Assembly (NCBI GenBank): GCA_022764445.1
Contig: JALERT010000138.1
Coordinates: 1 to 35,926 of the forward strand
Length of the DNA stretch: 35,926 nt
Reading direction: 5' to 3'
From: Lachnospiraceae bacterium
GTDB lineage: Bacteria > Bacillota > Clostridia > Lachnospirales > Lachnospiraceae
Below are positions 1-8,929 of this stretch, in pieces. The translations under genes were made by a program, and so were the position numbers. The notes below the pieces were generated by a model that ran no database searches, was not told where the DNA came from, and was given only the letters and a program-made list of their open reading frames with translations. Position 1 is the stretch's first letter, and the number at the start of each line of letters is the position of its first letter.

Positions 1-422
1 TCAAGGTAGATACCCTGTTTTCTCTGTGTAAGTGTTTCACCACAGCAGATAATAGGAGTAATACCATGTTCAAATGCCTTGAGAACCTTCTTATTAACTG
101 TCTCATCTGTTTCAGCAAAGTATTCTCTTCTCTCTGAGTGACCAAGTACAACGTACTTAACACCTGCATCTGTTAACATAGCTGGTGAAATTTCACCTGT
201 ATATGCACCACTCTCTTCAAAGTACATATTTTCTGCACCGATGCAGATATTAGAACCCTTTGCAGCTTCCATAGCTGGAATGATATCAATAGCAGGTACA
301 CAAAATACCACATCAACTTCATCATTTGCTACTAATGGTTTTAATTCATTTACTAAAGCAACTGCCTCGCTAGGAGTTTTATTCATTTTCCAGTTACCAG
401 CGATAATCTTCTTTCTTGCCAT
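1..422 (-). CDS. tpiA: Triosephosphate isomerase, 3' end truncated by window edge
   Basis: Minus-strand reading from the ATG at 422 gives [29 protein letters not shown]...[12 protein letters not shown]...; the N-terminal GNWKMN and GHSERR motifs are typical of TIM. Confidence 0.95.
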   Translation of the reverse strand, partial: MARKKIIAGNWKMNKTPSEAVALVNELKPLVANDEVDVVFCVPAIDIIPAMEAAKGSNICIGAENMYFEESGAYTGEISPAMLTDAGVKYVVLGHSERREYFAETDETVNKKVLKAFEHGITPIICCGETLTQRKQGIYL

Positions 423-445
423 GATTAAATTTCCTTCTTTCCAAA

Positions 446-1645
446 TTATTTATCGTCTGCTGCTACTACACCAGGAAGATCTTTACCCTCTAAGAATTCA
501 AGAGAAGCTCCACCACCTGTAGAGATATGTGTCATCTTGTCACCGAAACCTAACTGGTTACAAGCTGCTGCACTATCACCACCACCGATGATTGTTGTAG
601 CACCTTCAAGATCAGCCATAGCCTGAGCTACTGCAATTGTACCCTTTGCAAAGTTAGGCATTTCGAAACATCCCATAGGTCCGTTCCATACAACTGTCTT
701 AGCGCCTTTAACTGCATCAGCGAAAAGTTCTGATGACTTAGGTCCTATATCAAGACCTTCCATATCAGCAGGGATTTCACCACGGCCTACTACTTTGAAG
801 TTTGCATCATTTGAGAAATCATCAGCTACTACTGTATCAATAGGGATAAGAAGTTTAACACCTTTCTCTTCTGCCTTCTTCTCCATATCAAGTGCATACT
901 GCTTATAATCTTCTTCAAGAAGTGATTTACCAACTTCCTCACCATGAGCAGCCATAAATGTATATGCCATACCACCACCGATGATAAGTGTATCAACCTT
1001 GTCAAGAAGGTTTTCGATAACTGAAATCTTTGAAGAAACTTTAGCACCACCAAGGATTGCTACAAATGGTCTTTCTGGATTATTTACAGCGTTTCCAAGG
1101 AAATCAATTTCCTTCTGCATTAAGTAACCAACTACACAGTCACCTTTAACGAATTCTGTAACACCAACGTTTGAGCAGTGAGCTCTATGAGCTGTACCGA
1201 AAGCATCGTTTACGAATACATCACAAAGAGATGCAAGCTCTTTAGAGAATGCTTCACCGTTCTTTGTCTCTTCTGCTCTGTAACGTGTATTCTCAAGGAG
1301 GATAACGTCACCATCATTCATTGCAGCAACTGCAGCCTTGGCATTGTCACCAACTACGTTTGCATCAGCAGCGAACTTAACTTCCTGACCAAGAAGCTCT
1401 GTAAGTCTCTTAGCAACAGGTGCTAAAGAAAGCTCAGGCTTTGGCTCTCCCTTTGGTTTACCAAGATGTGAGCAAAGGATTACCTTACCACCATCTGCTA
1501 TTAATTTTTTGATTGTTGGAAGTGCAGCAACAAGACGGTTTTCGTCTGTAATCTTACCATCCTGTAAAGGCACATTAAAATCACATCTAACTAAAACTTT
1601 CTTACCTTTTACGTTGATATCGTCAACTGATTTTTTCTGTAACAT
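446..1645 (-). CDS. pgk: Phosphoglycerate kinase
   Basis: 399 aa; [25 protein letters not shown] and the C-terminal GGGDSAAA...[15 protein letters not shown] motifs. Confidence 0.97.
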   Translation of the reverse strand: MLQKKSVDDINVKGKKVLVRCDFNVPLQDGKITDENRLVAALPTIKKLIADGGKVILCSHLGKPKGEPKPELSLAPVAKRLTELLGQEVKFAADANVVGDNAKAAVAAMNDGDVILLENTRYRAEETKNGEAFSKELASLCDVFVNDAFGTAHRAHCSNVGVTEFVKGDCVVGYLMQKEIDFLGNAVNNPERPFVAILGGAKVSSKISVIENLLDKVDTLIIGGGMAYTFMAAHGEEVGKSLLEEDYKQYALDMEKKAEEKGVKLLIPIDTVVADDFSNDANFKVVGRGEIPADMEGLDIGPKSSELFADAVKGAKTVVWNGPMGCFEMPNFAKGTIAVAQAMADLEGATTIIGGGDSAAACNQLGFGDKMTHISTGGGASLEFLEGKDLPGVVAADDK

Positions 1646-1715
1646 ATTTCCTCCATTCCGCCGTATATCACGGCTTCAATAATAATGAAATTATCTGTCT
1701 GCCCTTAAAGAGCAA

Positions 1716-1803
1716 TTTATCGCTTTTTCGACACGCCACAAGCGGAGAGTTCTATAACAAAAACTCTATCCTGCCGAATAGGAAATTTCCAATATGCGAT
1801 AAA
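1716..1803 (-). other. Candidate structured intercistronic region between gap and pgk
   Basis: TTTATCGC (1716-1723) and GCGATAAA (1796-1803) close a region containing AGAGTT...AACTCT, CTAT...ATAG and the GGAAATTTCC palindrome. Confidence 0.3.
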
Positions 1804-1808
1804 AGAAA

Positions 1809-1842
1809 CGAGCCCGGTCCAATGAAAGACCGGACCCGTATA
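1809..1842 (-). terminator. Hairpin downstream of gap (likely terminator or processing stem)
   Basis: Minus strand CCGGTC-TTTCATTG-GACCGG followed by GCTCGTTTCTTTTATC. Confidence 0.5.
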
Positions 1843-1914
1843 TGGATCTAAAACCCAAGTACTTTGAAAACAGAATAAATCTGAAATCATTTACAAAACC
1901 TATATAATTATAAA

Positions 1915-2931
1915 TTATGCAAGCTCTGAGAAGTACTTAATTGTTCTTACCATCTGTGATGTGTAAGAGTTTTCGTTGTCATACCATGAAACAACCTGAA
2001 CTTCGTATAAATCATCAGCTACTTTGTTAACCATTGTCTGAGTAGCATCGAAGAGTGAACCATATCTCATACCAACGATATCTGAAGAAACGATTTCTTC
2101 ATCATTGTAACCGAATGACTCGTTAGCTGCTGCCTTCATAGCTGCATTGATGCCATCAACAGTGATGTCATTACCCTTAACAACTGCTGTTAAGATTGTT
2201 GTAGAACCTGTTGGTGTAGGAACACGCTGAGCAGATCCGATTAACTTACCGTTTAATTCAGGAATAACAAGACCGATAGCCTTAGCTGCACCTGTTGAGT
2301 TAGGAACGATGTTTACAGCTGCTGCACGAGATCTTCTAAGGTCACCCTTTCTCTGAGGACCATCAAGAGTCATCTGATCACCTGTGTAAGCATGGATTGT
2401 TACCATGATACCTGACTGGATTGGTGCAAACTTATTAAGAGCATCAGCCATAGGTGCTAAACAGTTTGTTGTACATGAAGCTGCAGAAATGATTGTATCG
2501 TCAGCCTTTAATGTTTCGTGGTTTGTGTTATAAACGATTGTAGGAAGATCGTTACCAGCTGGAGCTGAGATAACAACTTTACGAGCACCTGCGTTGATAT
2601 GTGCCTGAGCTTTTTCCTTAGATGTATAGAAACCTGAACACTCAAGAACTACGTCAACACCAAGCTCACCCCATGGGCAATTGTTAGCATCTGGGAAAGC
2701 GTAGATTTTGATTTCTTTTCCATCAACTGTGATAGAATCTTCACCAGCTGAAACTGTATCAGCCTTCTCATATTTACCCTGTGATGAATCATACTTTAAA
2801 AGGTGAGCAAGCATCTTAGGGCTTGTTAAATCGTTGATAGCTACTACTTCATAACCTTCTGCACCAAACATCTGTCTGAATGCAAGACGTCCGATACGTC
2901 CAAATCCATTAATTGCAACTTTAACTGCCAT
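1915..2931 (-). CDS. gap: Glyceraldehyde-3-phosphate dehydrogenase, type I
   Basis: 338 aa; [26 protein letters not shown] active site, [15 protein letters not shown]. Confidence 0.97.
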   Translation of the reverse strand: MAVKVAINGFGRIGRLAFRQMFGAEGYEVVAINDLTSPKMLAHLLKYDSSQGKYEKADTVSAGEDSITVDGKEIKIYAFPDANNCPWGELGVDVVLECSGFYTSKEKAQAHINAGARKVVISAPAGNDLPTIVYNTNHETLKADDTIISAASCTTNCLAPMADALNKFAPIQSGIMVTIHAYTGDQMTLDGPQRKGDLRRSRAAAVNIVPNSTGAAKAIGLVIPELNGKLIGSAQRVPTPTGSTTILTAVVKGNDITVDGINAAMKAAANESFGYNDEEIVSSDIVGMRYGSLFDATQTMVNKVADDLYEVQVVSWYDNENSYTSQMVRTIKYFSELA

Positions 2932-3072
2932 GTTAAAATTCCTCCTAAAATAAAATTTTATAATTTACCGAAAGAAGTTTTACCCTCCAACAGTAATTAA
3001 TCAACTACGAGTACAGGCTTGTCCAAAGCGTGTCCGTTCGTTCCGTAACACTTTATAACTTACCCGAACCTT

Positions 3073-3101
3073 ATTGTACCCAATTTAATCAGAAATTTCA
3101 A
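3073..3101 (-). promoter_or_regulatory. Sigma-A type promoter for gap
   Basis: Minus strand TTGAAA (3096-3101), 17-nt spacer, TACAAT (3073-3078), upstream of gap. Confidence 0.65.
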
Positions 3102-3148
3102 GATTATTTTTGTTGAAATTGTCATTTATTGAAATTTTAATGTTAAAA

Positions 3149-3364
3149 GTTACAGTTCACACTATATCAGCACAATATAATATTCAAGCTTGCTTGTTGT
3201 ATTATATTGTGCTGATATAGTGGAATAGCCTAACATTTCCTTAATGAATAAAACAAAAGCTGCATAGCAGCGACTGACAGCAGTCGATAACTATACTACT
3301 TTTTAAATATAAAAACTGCTGGCAGGTTTTATGAATGAAGGAAATGTTAGGTGTGAACTGTAAC
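3149..3364 (+). repeat. Copy A of the ITR-bounded multi-hairpin element, full length
   Basis: ITRs GTTACAGTTCACAC (3149-3162) and GTGTGAACTGTAAC (3351-3364). Perfect stem 3160-3182/3200-3222 with loop TTCAAGCTTGCTTGTTG; linker GGAATAG; second stem CCTAACATTTCC.../...GGAAATGTTAGG with inner hairpins GCTGC-ATA-GCAGC and CGACTG-ACAG-CAGTCG. Confidence 0.9.
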
Positions 3365-3383
3365 GTTGGAATAGCCAAACATA

Positions 3384-3905
3384 TTAAGGCTGCCAGTAAA
3401 TAATCTTTCCCTCAGCAAGAGATTCCTGTACCATTATCGTCCTCTGATTTGATGATCCCTTAAATACAAGATTAAGATCCTTTTTGTCAATCATAAATTC
3501 TCCATCAACGAGAACATCAATATATGACATAAACTCTTTTGTTTCATCCCACTCTTCCATCATTCTGCCGATTACGTCTTTTTCAAAATCATACCCTGTA
3601 AAACACCAGATGTCTTTCTCAGGATAAATCTGATCTATTTTCCTAATAAGTGGCAGAAGTCCCTGCTGGTTTGTTTGTTCCAGCGGTTCTCCTCCAAGAA
3701 GTGTAATTCCTTTTATATAATCAGGCTTCATGTATTCTATAATGTCATCAATCACTTCGTCAGTAAACGGCTTTCCAAAATTAAAGTCCCATGTTTCTTT
3801 ATTAAAGCACCCTTCACAATGGTGTGTGCATCCACTAACAAAAAGGGATACACGCACCCCGGGACCATTTGCTACATCACACGTCTTTATTTCTGCATAA
3901 TTCAT
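3384..3905 (-). CDS. nrdG: Anaerobic ribonucleoside-triphosphate reductase activating protein (radical SAM)
   Basis: 173 aa; NGPGVRVSLFVSGCTHHCEGCFNKETWDF (CxxxCxxC variant seen in NrdG), LLGGEPL. Confidence 0.92.
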   Translation of the reverse strand: MNYAEIKTCDVANGPGVRVSLFVSGCTHHCEGCFNKETWDFNFGKPFTDEVIDDIIEYMKPDYIKGITLLGGEPLEQTNQQGLLPLIRKIDQIYPEKDIWCFTGYDFEKDVIGRMMEEWDETKEFMSYIDVLVDGEFMIDKKDLNLVFKGSSNQRTIMVQESLAEGKIIYWQP

Positions 3906-3944
3906 TGTCTCTTTCCTCTAAACGCCCGTGCTTTTATTATTTTG

Positions 3945-3983
3945 GTTACAGTACCTACTCAACATTTTAGTGTGAACTATAAC
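3945..3983 (+). repeat. Copy E: short internally deleted derivative of the ITR element
   Basis: GTTACAGTACC...ACATTTTAGTGTGAACTATAAC, 39 nt, abutting the stop codon (3984-3986) of the sigma-like gene. Confidence 0.6.
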
Positions 3984-4874
3984 TTACTTTGCTACACGTT
4001 TTGCATCCTCTGACAGTCCCATTATACTTTCTATCTCTTCTTTTGGTATCTTTGTATAATCAGAAAGTTCTTCTTTTGTTGGAACACGTCCAATTTCCTC
4101 TGTGAGATACTTTGCAGCTTCATTTAATAAATTAGTTCTTGCAAGTACAGCACTTTCCCAGTCTTTATCTTTTGTTACATCATCAATGCTGTTCTCTATG
4201 GCATTAACTATCTCCATGTGTATAGTTCCGTATATTGCCTCCATATTGGGTTTACCATCCTGCATGATATATGTTTTCTTATTCTGCTCAATTACAGAAA
4301 TCCCTATAAGAAGACCAAGATTGCCCTCGCTGATAAGATCATCTATAGTTACTTCTTCATTCTTTACAGCTTCTCTTTCTTTATAAGTACCGGCAATGCT
4401 AATAACTTCTTTAAGGTAATTATTAATAACTGTATCTCTTGCCTTTTCATCCCCATCTAAAAATGATTCTACAGCTTTAGTCAGAGAATCTCCTTCCATT
4501 TTCTCTATGGAATTTACCTCCTGCTCGTAAAGTTTTCTGTTAATTTCTGCCCTTTCTTTTGCAGAAGTCCCTTTATCTCCCTTTTCTGATGATTTTACTT
4601 TTTCTTCTATATCTGAAGTTTTTGCCTCATCAGAAACAGGCTCATTACTTTCTGCTTCTTCATTCTCTGCAGATGGAACAGGCACATAGTCATATCCTTC
4701 TATCTCAACACCGCAAGATGCAAGATACTGATATACAGCTTCAAACTTACCTTCATCCATCTGCATGTCAGACAAATAACTCTTTATCTCATCTTTAGTC
4801 ATCTTGTTTTGCTGCGATACAGCTATATTCTTAATTTCCTCCAGCATTTCAAGGAATTTACTCTGATCTTCCAT
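3984..4874 (-). CDS. Sigma-70-like protein apparently lacking region 4
   Basis: 296 aa; DLISEGNLGLLIGI resembles sigma region 2, and NLLNEAAKYLTEEIGRVPTKEELSDYTKIPKEEIESIM resembles region 3. The protein ends without a region-4 HTH. The N-terminus resembles region 1.1 and is followed by an acidic linker. Confidence 0.7.
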   Translation of the reverse strand: MEDQSKFLEMLEEIKNIAVSQQNKMTKDEIKSYLSDMQMDEGKFEAVYQYLASCGVEIEGYDYVPVPSAENEEAESNEPVSDEAKTSDIEEKVKSSEKGDKGTSAKERAEINRKLYEQEVNSIEKMEGDSLTKAVESFLDGDEKARDTVINNYLKEVISIAGTYKEREAVKNEEVTIDDLISEGNLGLLIGISVIEQNKKTYIMQDGKPNMEAIYGTIHMEIVNAIENSIDDVTKDKDWESAVLARTNLLNEAAKYLTEEIGRVPTKEELSDYTKIPKEEIESIMGLSEDAKRVAK

Positions 4875-4903
4875 ATATTCTAAACCTTTCTGACGTTTCT
4901 TTG

Positions 4904-5410
4904 TTATCTTGCAAGGATATCAGTAATCTCTGCAATATATAATGTATGGTAATCATTATCCTTATACCATGCCTCATCTATTCCCTGATCGATAAAATCT
5001 TCCTTCTTTAAAACTGTATTTGACATAACCCTGCATATAAATACCATGTCCGCCTGGTCTATAAATGGGACACCGTCATGATAGTTTATATCAATCCCAG
5101 CCTCTTTTATCTTATCTTCATTGCGTCCCGATACTGCTCCAAGAAATTTCATTTCCTTTCTGTACTTTTTACTTGGAAAACTCAATGAAAACTTTCCTTC
5201 TTTATCAATGAATTCTTTTGTGAAACGTGACTGGCGTATAACAACATAGGCAACATCTTTACCCCACATAACACCTACACCGCCCCATGAAGCTGTCATG
5301 GTATTTGCTTTTTCTTCATTGCCTGCCGTTACAAGCATCCAGTCTTTTCCAATCTTAGTAAATGGATTCATCTCCATAATATCATCTGTTACTTTCTGAA
5401 AACTATGCAT
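4904..5410 (-). CDS. Flavin reductase-like / FMN-binding split-barrel protein
   Basis: 168 aa; NPFTKIGKDWMLVTAGNEEKANTMTASWGGVGVMWGKDVAYVVIRQSRFTKEFI pattern. Confidence 0.75.
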   Translation of the reverse strand: MHSFQKVTDDIMEMNPFTKIGKDWMLVTAGNEEKANTMTASWGGVGVMWGKDVAYVVIRQSRFTKEFIDKEGKFSLSFPSKKYRKEMKFLGAVSGRNEDKIKEAGIDINYHDGVPFIDQADMVFICRVMSNTVLKKEDFIDQGIDEAWYKDNDYHTLYIAEITDILAR

Positions 5411-5457
5411 AATATCATCCTCCTATTTTTACAACTTTTCTTTTAGATTAAACATTT

Positions 5458-5640
5458 ACAGTTCACACCTAACACTTCCACTATATTACATTATATTAAC
5501 ATAAAATCGACATTATTAATATAATTTTTTATCACGAATATGGTAACAACGTAACAGGCAGTATTCAAGCTGGCTTGGTATACTGTCTGTTACTTATATG
5601 GTAGAATAGCCTTTCATTCACGTAATGAATTAAAAATTCT
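5458..5640 (+). repeat. Copy C: rearranged or degraded ITR element
   Basis: ACAGTTCACACCTAACACTTCC at the left; hairpin GTAACAGGCAGTA (5551-5563)/TACTGTCTGTTAC (5581-5593) with loop TTCAAGCTGGCTTGGTA, then GAATAGCC; no right ITR found. Confidence 0.7.
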
Positions 5641-5745
5641 CATTTCGGGTATCGTTAAAAATTAAGAATTGTGTTATTATTCTCATAGTATTATTGTATC
5701 AAATTTGCTTTTTTACTGATACATATTAATAACGGGGGTAAGACA

Positions 5746-6417
5746 ATGAAAATAGAAATGCATACACACACAAAAGAATCAAGTCCATGTGCAAAACTAG
5801 AGGCTTCTTCAATAGTCGGACTTTACAAAGAAGTAGGATACGACGCTGTGGTCGTAACAGATCATTATAATAAATGGTGCATGGAACAGTCGGGTGCCGC
5901 TTCAGCAGATGAATATACAGAATACTTCTTGAAAGGATTTGAAACTGCGAAAAAGGCTGCTGGAGATGAACTTCTGATACTTCCGGGGATAGAAGTATCA
6001 CTTCTTGAAAGCCCCAACGATTTTCTTTTATATGGAATAACGAAAGATTTTCTCTATGACAATCCGGATATTTTTAGGATGACACTTAAAGAACTTCATT
6101 CACTCTGTAAAGAAAATAATATACTTCTTATACAGGCACACCCAAACAGAGGCTACTGCAATCCTGCACCTGTTGACTTTCTCGATGGAATGGAAGTTTA
6201 TAACGGCAATCCACACCATAATAACAATAATGAAAAGACATATGATATAGCTAAGGAGAATAAGCTTATAATGACATCTGGAAGTGACTTTCACGATAAG
6301 GAATATCTCGCTCGTGGTGGTATAATTACAGATACACGCATAAATAATATAAATGAACTTACTGAAATATTAAAATCGTCTTCCTATAGATTGATTTGTG
6401 ATGGAGAAGGTAAATGA
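5746..6417 (+). CDS. PHP-domain metal-dependent phosphoesterase-like protein
   Basis: 223 aa; MHTHTKES, VVTDHYN, ILPGIEVSL, QAHPNRG and SGSDFH metal-ligand motifs. Confidence 0.8.
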   Translation: MKIEMHTHTKESSPCAKLEASSIVGLYKEVGYDAVVVTDHYNKWCMEQSGAASADEYTEYFLKGFETAKKAAGDELLILPGIEVSLLESPNDFLLYGITKDFLYDNPDIFRMTLKELHSLCKENNILLIQAHPNRGYCNPAPVDFLDGMEVYNGNPHHNNNNEKTYDIAKENKLIMTSGSDFHDKEYLARGGIITDTRINNINELTEILKSSSYRLICDGEGK

Positions 6418-7289
6418 GTATTGAAAAATTATTGCATCTATTCAACAATGTAAAAGATATAATAAACATCATTTCAGCACGAATAAAAAAAGCTGCTATC
6501 TCGGCTTATTCCGGACAGTCAGCTTTCTTTATGATGCTGTCTTTTTTTCCTTTTCTAATGTTTATATTTGCACTTCTTAAATATACACCATTTGATAAAA
6601 ATGAACTTATAGCAATAGCGGCAATATTTCTTCCTGATTCATTTAAATCATTTTTAACTGAACTTATAAATGACATATATTTAAATCAATCGGCAACCAT
6701 GCTTCCGGTAACTATAATCATATCGCTATGGTTAGGCTCAAAGTCATTTATATCACTAATTCAGGGTATTAATTCCGTAAATGAAATAGAAGAAGACAGA
6801 AACTTCATTGTGATAAGATTTTTTTCTGTACTTTATACAATCGCATTTGCAGCATTAATAATTGCAACACTTACCATAATGGTATTTGGCAATGTAATAT
6901 ATTATTATGTATGCAGATATTTTCCAATATTAGGTGATACAGTTTTATATATAATAAGCTTACGTCCTGTTATAAGTTTTATAATCATGAGTGTTTTCTT
7001 TACAATTATGTATGTCGTACTTCCAAACAGAAAAACAAAATTGTCCAGACAGATTCCGGGAGCATTAATTGCATCCTGCGGATGGATAATCTTTTCATAT
7101 CTCTACTCATTTTACATTGACCATTACAGCAACTACTCAACTTTTTATGGTGCAATGACAATTATAGCACTCCTTATGGTATGGCTTTACTGCTGTATGT
7201 ATATTTTATTCTTGGGAAGCTTCATAAATTATCTTTTGGAACAAGAGCATATAAGTGATTATCTAAAGCTTCTTAAAAAAGAGCTTTAG
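6414..7289 (+). CDS. YihY/BrkB-family integral membrane protein
   Basis: 291 aa; AYSGQSAFFMMLSFFPFLMFIFALL and PNRKTKLSRQIPGALIASCGWIIFSYLYSFYIDHYSNYSTFYGAMTIIALLMVWLY pattern. Confidence 0.85.
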   Translation: MSIEKLLHLFNNVKDIINIISARIKKAAISAYSGQSAFFMMLSFFPFLMFIFALLKYTPFDKNELIAIAAIFLPDSFKSFLTELINDIYLNQSATMLPVTIIISLWLGSKSFISLIQGINSVNEIEEDRNFIVIRFFSVLYTIAFAALIIATLTIMVFGNVIYYYVCRYFPILGDTVLYIISLRPVISFIIMSVFFTIMYVVLPNRKTKLSRQIPGALIASCGWIIFSYLYSFYIDHYSNYSTFYGAMTIIALLMVWLYCCMYILFLGSFINYLLEQEHISDYLKLLKKEL

Positions 7290-8871
7290 ATATATCACCT
7301 GTTTTTATACCATCAAAATAGTGTGCAAGTATTGACATGTAATCGAAGCCTTCACGCGCCATACCCTCGGCACCCGTCTGGCTCATTCCTGTACCATGAC
7401 CAAATCCGCCACCTGTCACTACATAATAATTTTCCCTTCCGTTCTTCTTTTTATCTATATAAAAAGCTGCACTTGGAAGGAGTGAAAATCCTTTAACGTC
7501 TTCTCCTTTTTTCCTTTTGATCTTCTCATTTACAGGAGCAAGAACACTTCTTACATTATACTGTCTACATACCTTAACTGTACGCTTTGAACCTGTGATA
7601 ACAATCTCTGATACGAAACCGCTTTTGTCACGTTTTACAACCTTTATGGATTTAAGACTTCCTATTGACTTTAACATTACTTTTCTAAATTTTCCCTTTT
7701 TGTCTCTCGTAAGAACACTTTCTTTATCTGACAGATAAGACCTGTAAAGTGATGAATCAATCCTTTTTCCCAGATTTTTCTCCTTAAAATACACCTTCCA
7801 CCTGTACCAGTCATCATTACTGTCATATGTGTTACAAATATTTTTATCAATGAATTTTCTAAAAGTTTTCTCATCTGATAAATCCATTTTACTAATACCT
7901 GTTTTACTACGTGATTTTTCTGTAATCTGTAACTTTCCTTTTAGATACGATACAGGTTTTACAGTATTCCAGACACTCTTTCCATCAGCAGTAGCGCCCC
8001 ATGACGTAGCAAAATAATATGCTGATACCACCTTGTTATCATCTGTCATCATTACTATATTTTTTGTATTGTCAACAGCTTTAATTCCTTTTTTATCTTC
8101 TTTAATATTATTGTAGACCTGACATGAAACGCTGTCATCAACATCTGCACCGTACTTATCAAATCTACCTGAATTAAGCTGGGTGTATGCAAAACTTCTT
8201 GCACATACAGCCTGTGCTTCCAGGGCATTCATATTACAGCTTGTAGGCATTTCGCTCGGAATAACATCATACAAATACTTTTCAAGAGGCAGTATATTTT
8301 TAAGAAGTAATCCCTCTTTTCTCCATACGATTTCAAACTTTCCCCTGTACTTTGGACATCCCTGCTGTCTTTTTATGGACATCACTTTAAACTTTGTGTT
8401 ATTACATGGTTTTATAACCACTTTTCCGTTCTTTGATATTTTATCAGAGGCTTTAAATACAACTGTTTTTCCACTTTTATATCTTTTGGTTTTTTTGCCT
8501 GTAACAACTTCAAATTCTCCGTCACCTTTTATTTTTACCTTATTGTGAAACAGACTTTTATATCCCGTAGTATTTATAAGCACTCTGATATCCGGATTTA
8601 CTTTATATCTATTACCCTCATACCCATTGGTGGATTTATTCTTTGCATTAATATTGGTGCTAACTTCCTTATCTTTTGAAGTATCTTTTACGCTATTGTC
8701 ATTAACTGTTTCCGTAACATCCTGTGTATTTAAACCATCTTTTTTCCTGTCTTCTAAAGTTTTATCTGAATTTATCTTAATATACCCTTTATCATACGAC
8801 TGAACAACAACACAACCAACAGTCAGAAGTAATAAAAGAAAAAGCCATGTCAATGATTTATTATTCTTCAC
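7273..8871 (-). CDS. SpoIID/LytB-domain protein
   Basis: 532 aa; KNILPLEKYLYDVIPSEMPTSCNMNALEAQAVCARSFAYTQ and GGGFGHGTGMSQTGAEGMA. Confidence 0.88.
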   Translation of the reverse strand: MKNNKSLTWLFLLLLLTVGCVVVQSYDKGYIKINSDKTLEDRKKDGLNTQDVTETVNDNSVKDTSKDKEVSTNINAKNKSTNGYEGNRYKVNPDIRVLINTTGYKSLFHNKVKIKGDGEFEVVTGKKTKRYKSGKTVVFKASDKISKNGKVVIKPCNNTKFKVMSIKRQQGCPKYRGKFEIVWRKEGLLLKNILPLEKYLYDVIPSEMPTSCNMNALEAQAVCARSFAYTQLNSGRFDKYGADVDDSVSCQVYNNIKEDKKGIKAVDNTKNIVMMTDDNKVVSAYYFATSWGATADGKSVWNTVKPVSYLKGKLQITEKSRSKTGISKMDLSDEKTFRKFIDKNICNTYDSNDDWYRWKVYFKEKNLGKRIDSSLYRSYLSDKESVLTRDKKGKFRKVMLKSIGSLKSIKVVKRDKSGFVSEIVITGSKRTVKVCRQYNVRSVLAPVNEKIKRKKGEDVKGFSLLPSAAFYIDKKKNGRENYYVVTGGGFGHGTGMSQTGAEGMAREGFDYMSILAHYFDGIKTGDISKALF

Positions 8872-8929
8872 TGTACCCTCCTCATATTTTTATCCCATTG
8901 ATTATATGATGCCAATCCGGGTATTATGA

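Noticed and set aside
829-1053. ORF 829-1053 (-) and many other ORFs antisense to or out of frame with pgk, polA, sbcC and the PBP gene
   Set aside because: They overlap strongly supported genes and have low-complexity, unrecognisable translations; treated as spurious.
3149-3364. ITR elements as integron attC sites
   Set aside because: The ends read GTTACAG...CTGTAAC; attC sites need RYYYAAC at the 5' side and GTTRRRY at the 3' side, and no integrase or gene-cassette arrangement is present.
3149-3364. ITR elements as a CRISPR array
   Set aside because: Copies are singly dispersed between genes, with no regular repeat-spacer units and no cas genes.
7273-7289. Convergent gene overlaps at 7273-7289 and 15387-15412
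   Set aside because: Short 3' overlaps of convergent genes are common in compact genomes; not remarkable alone.
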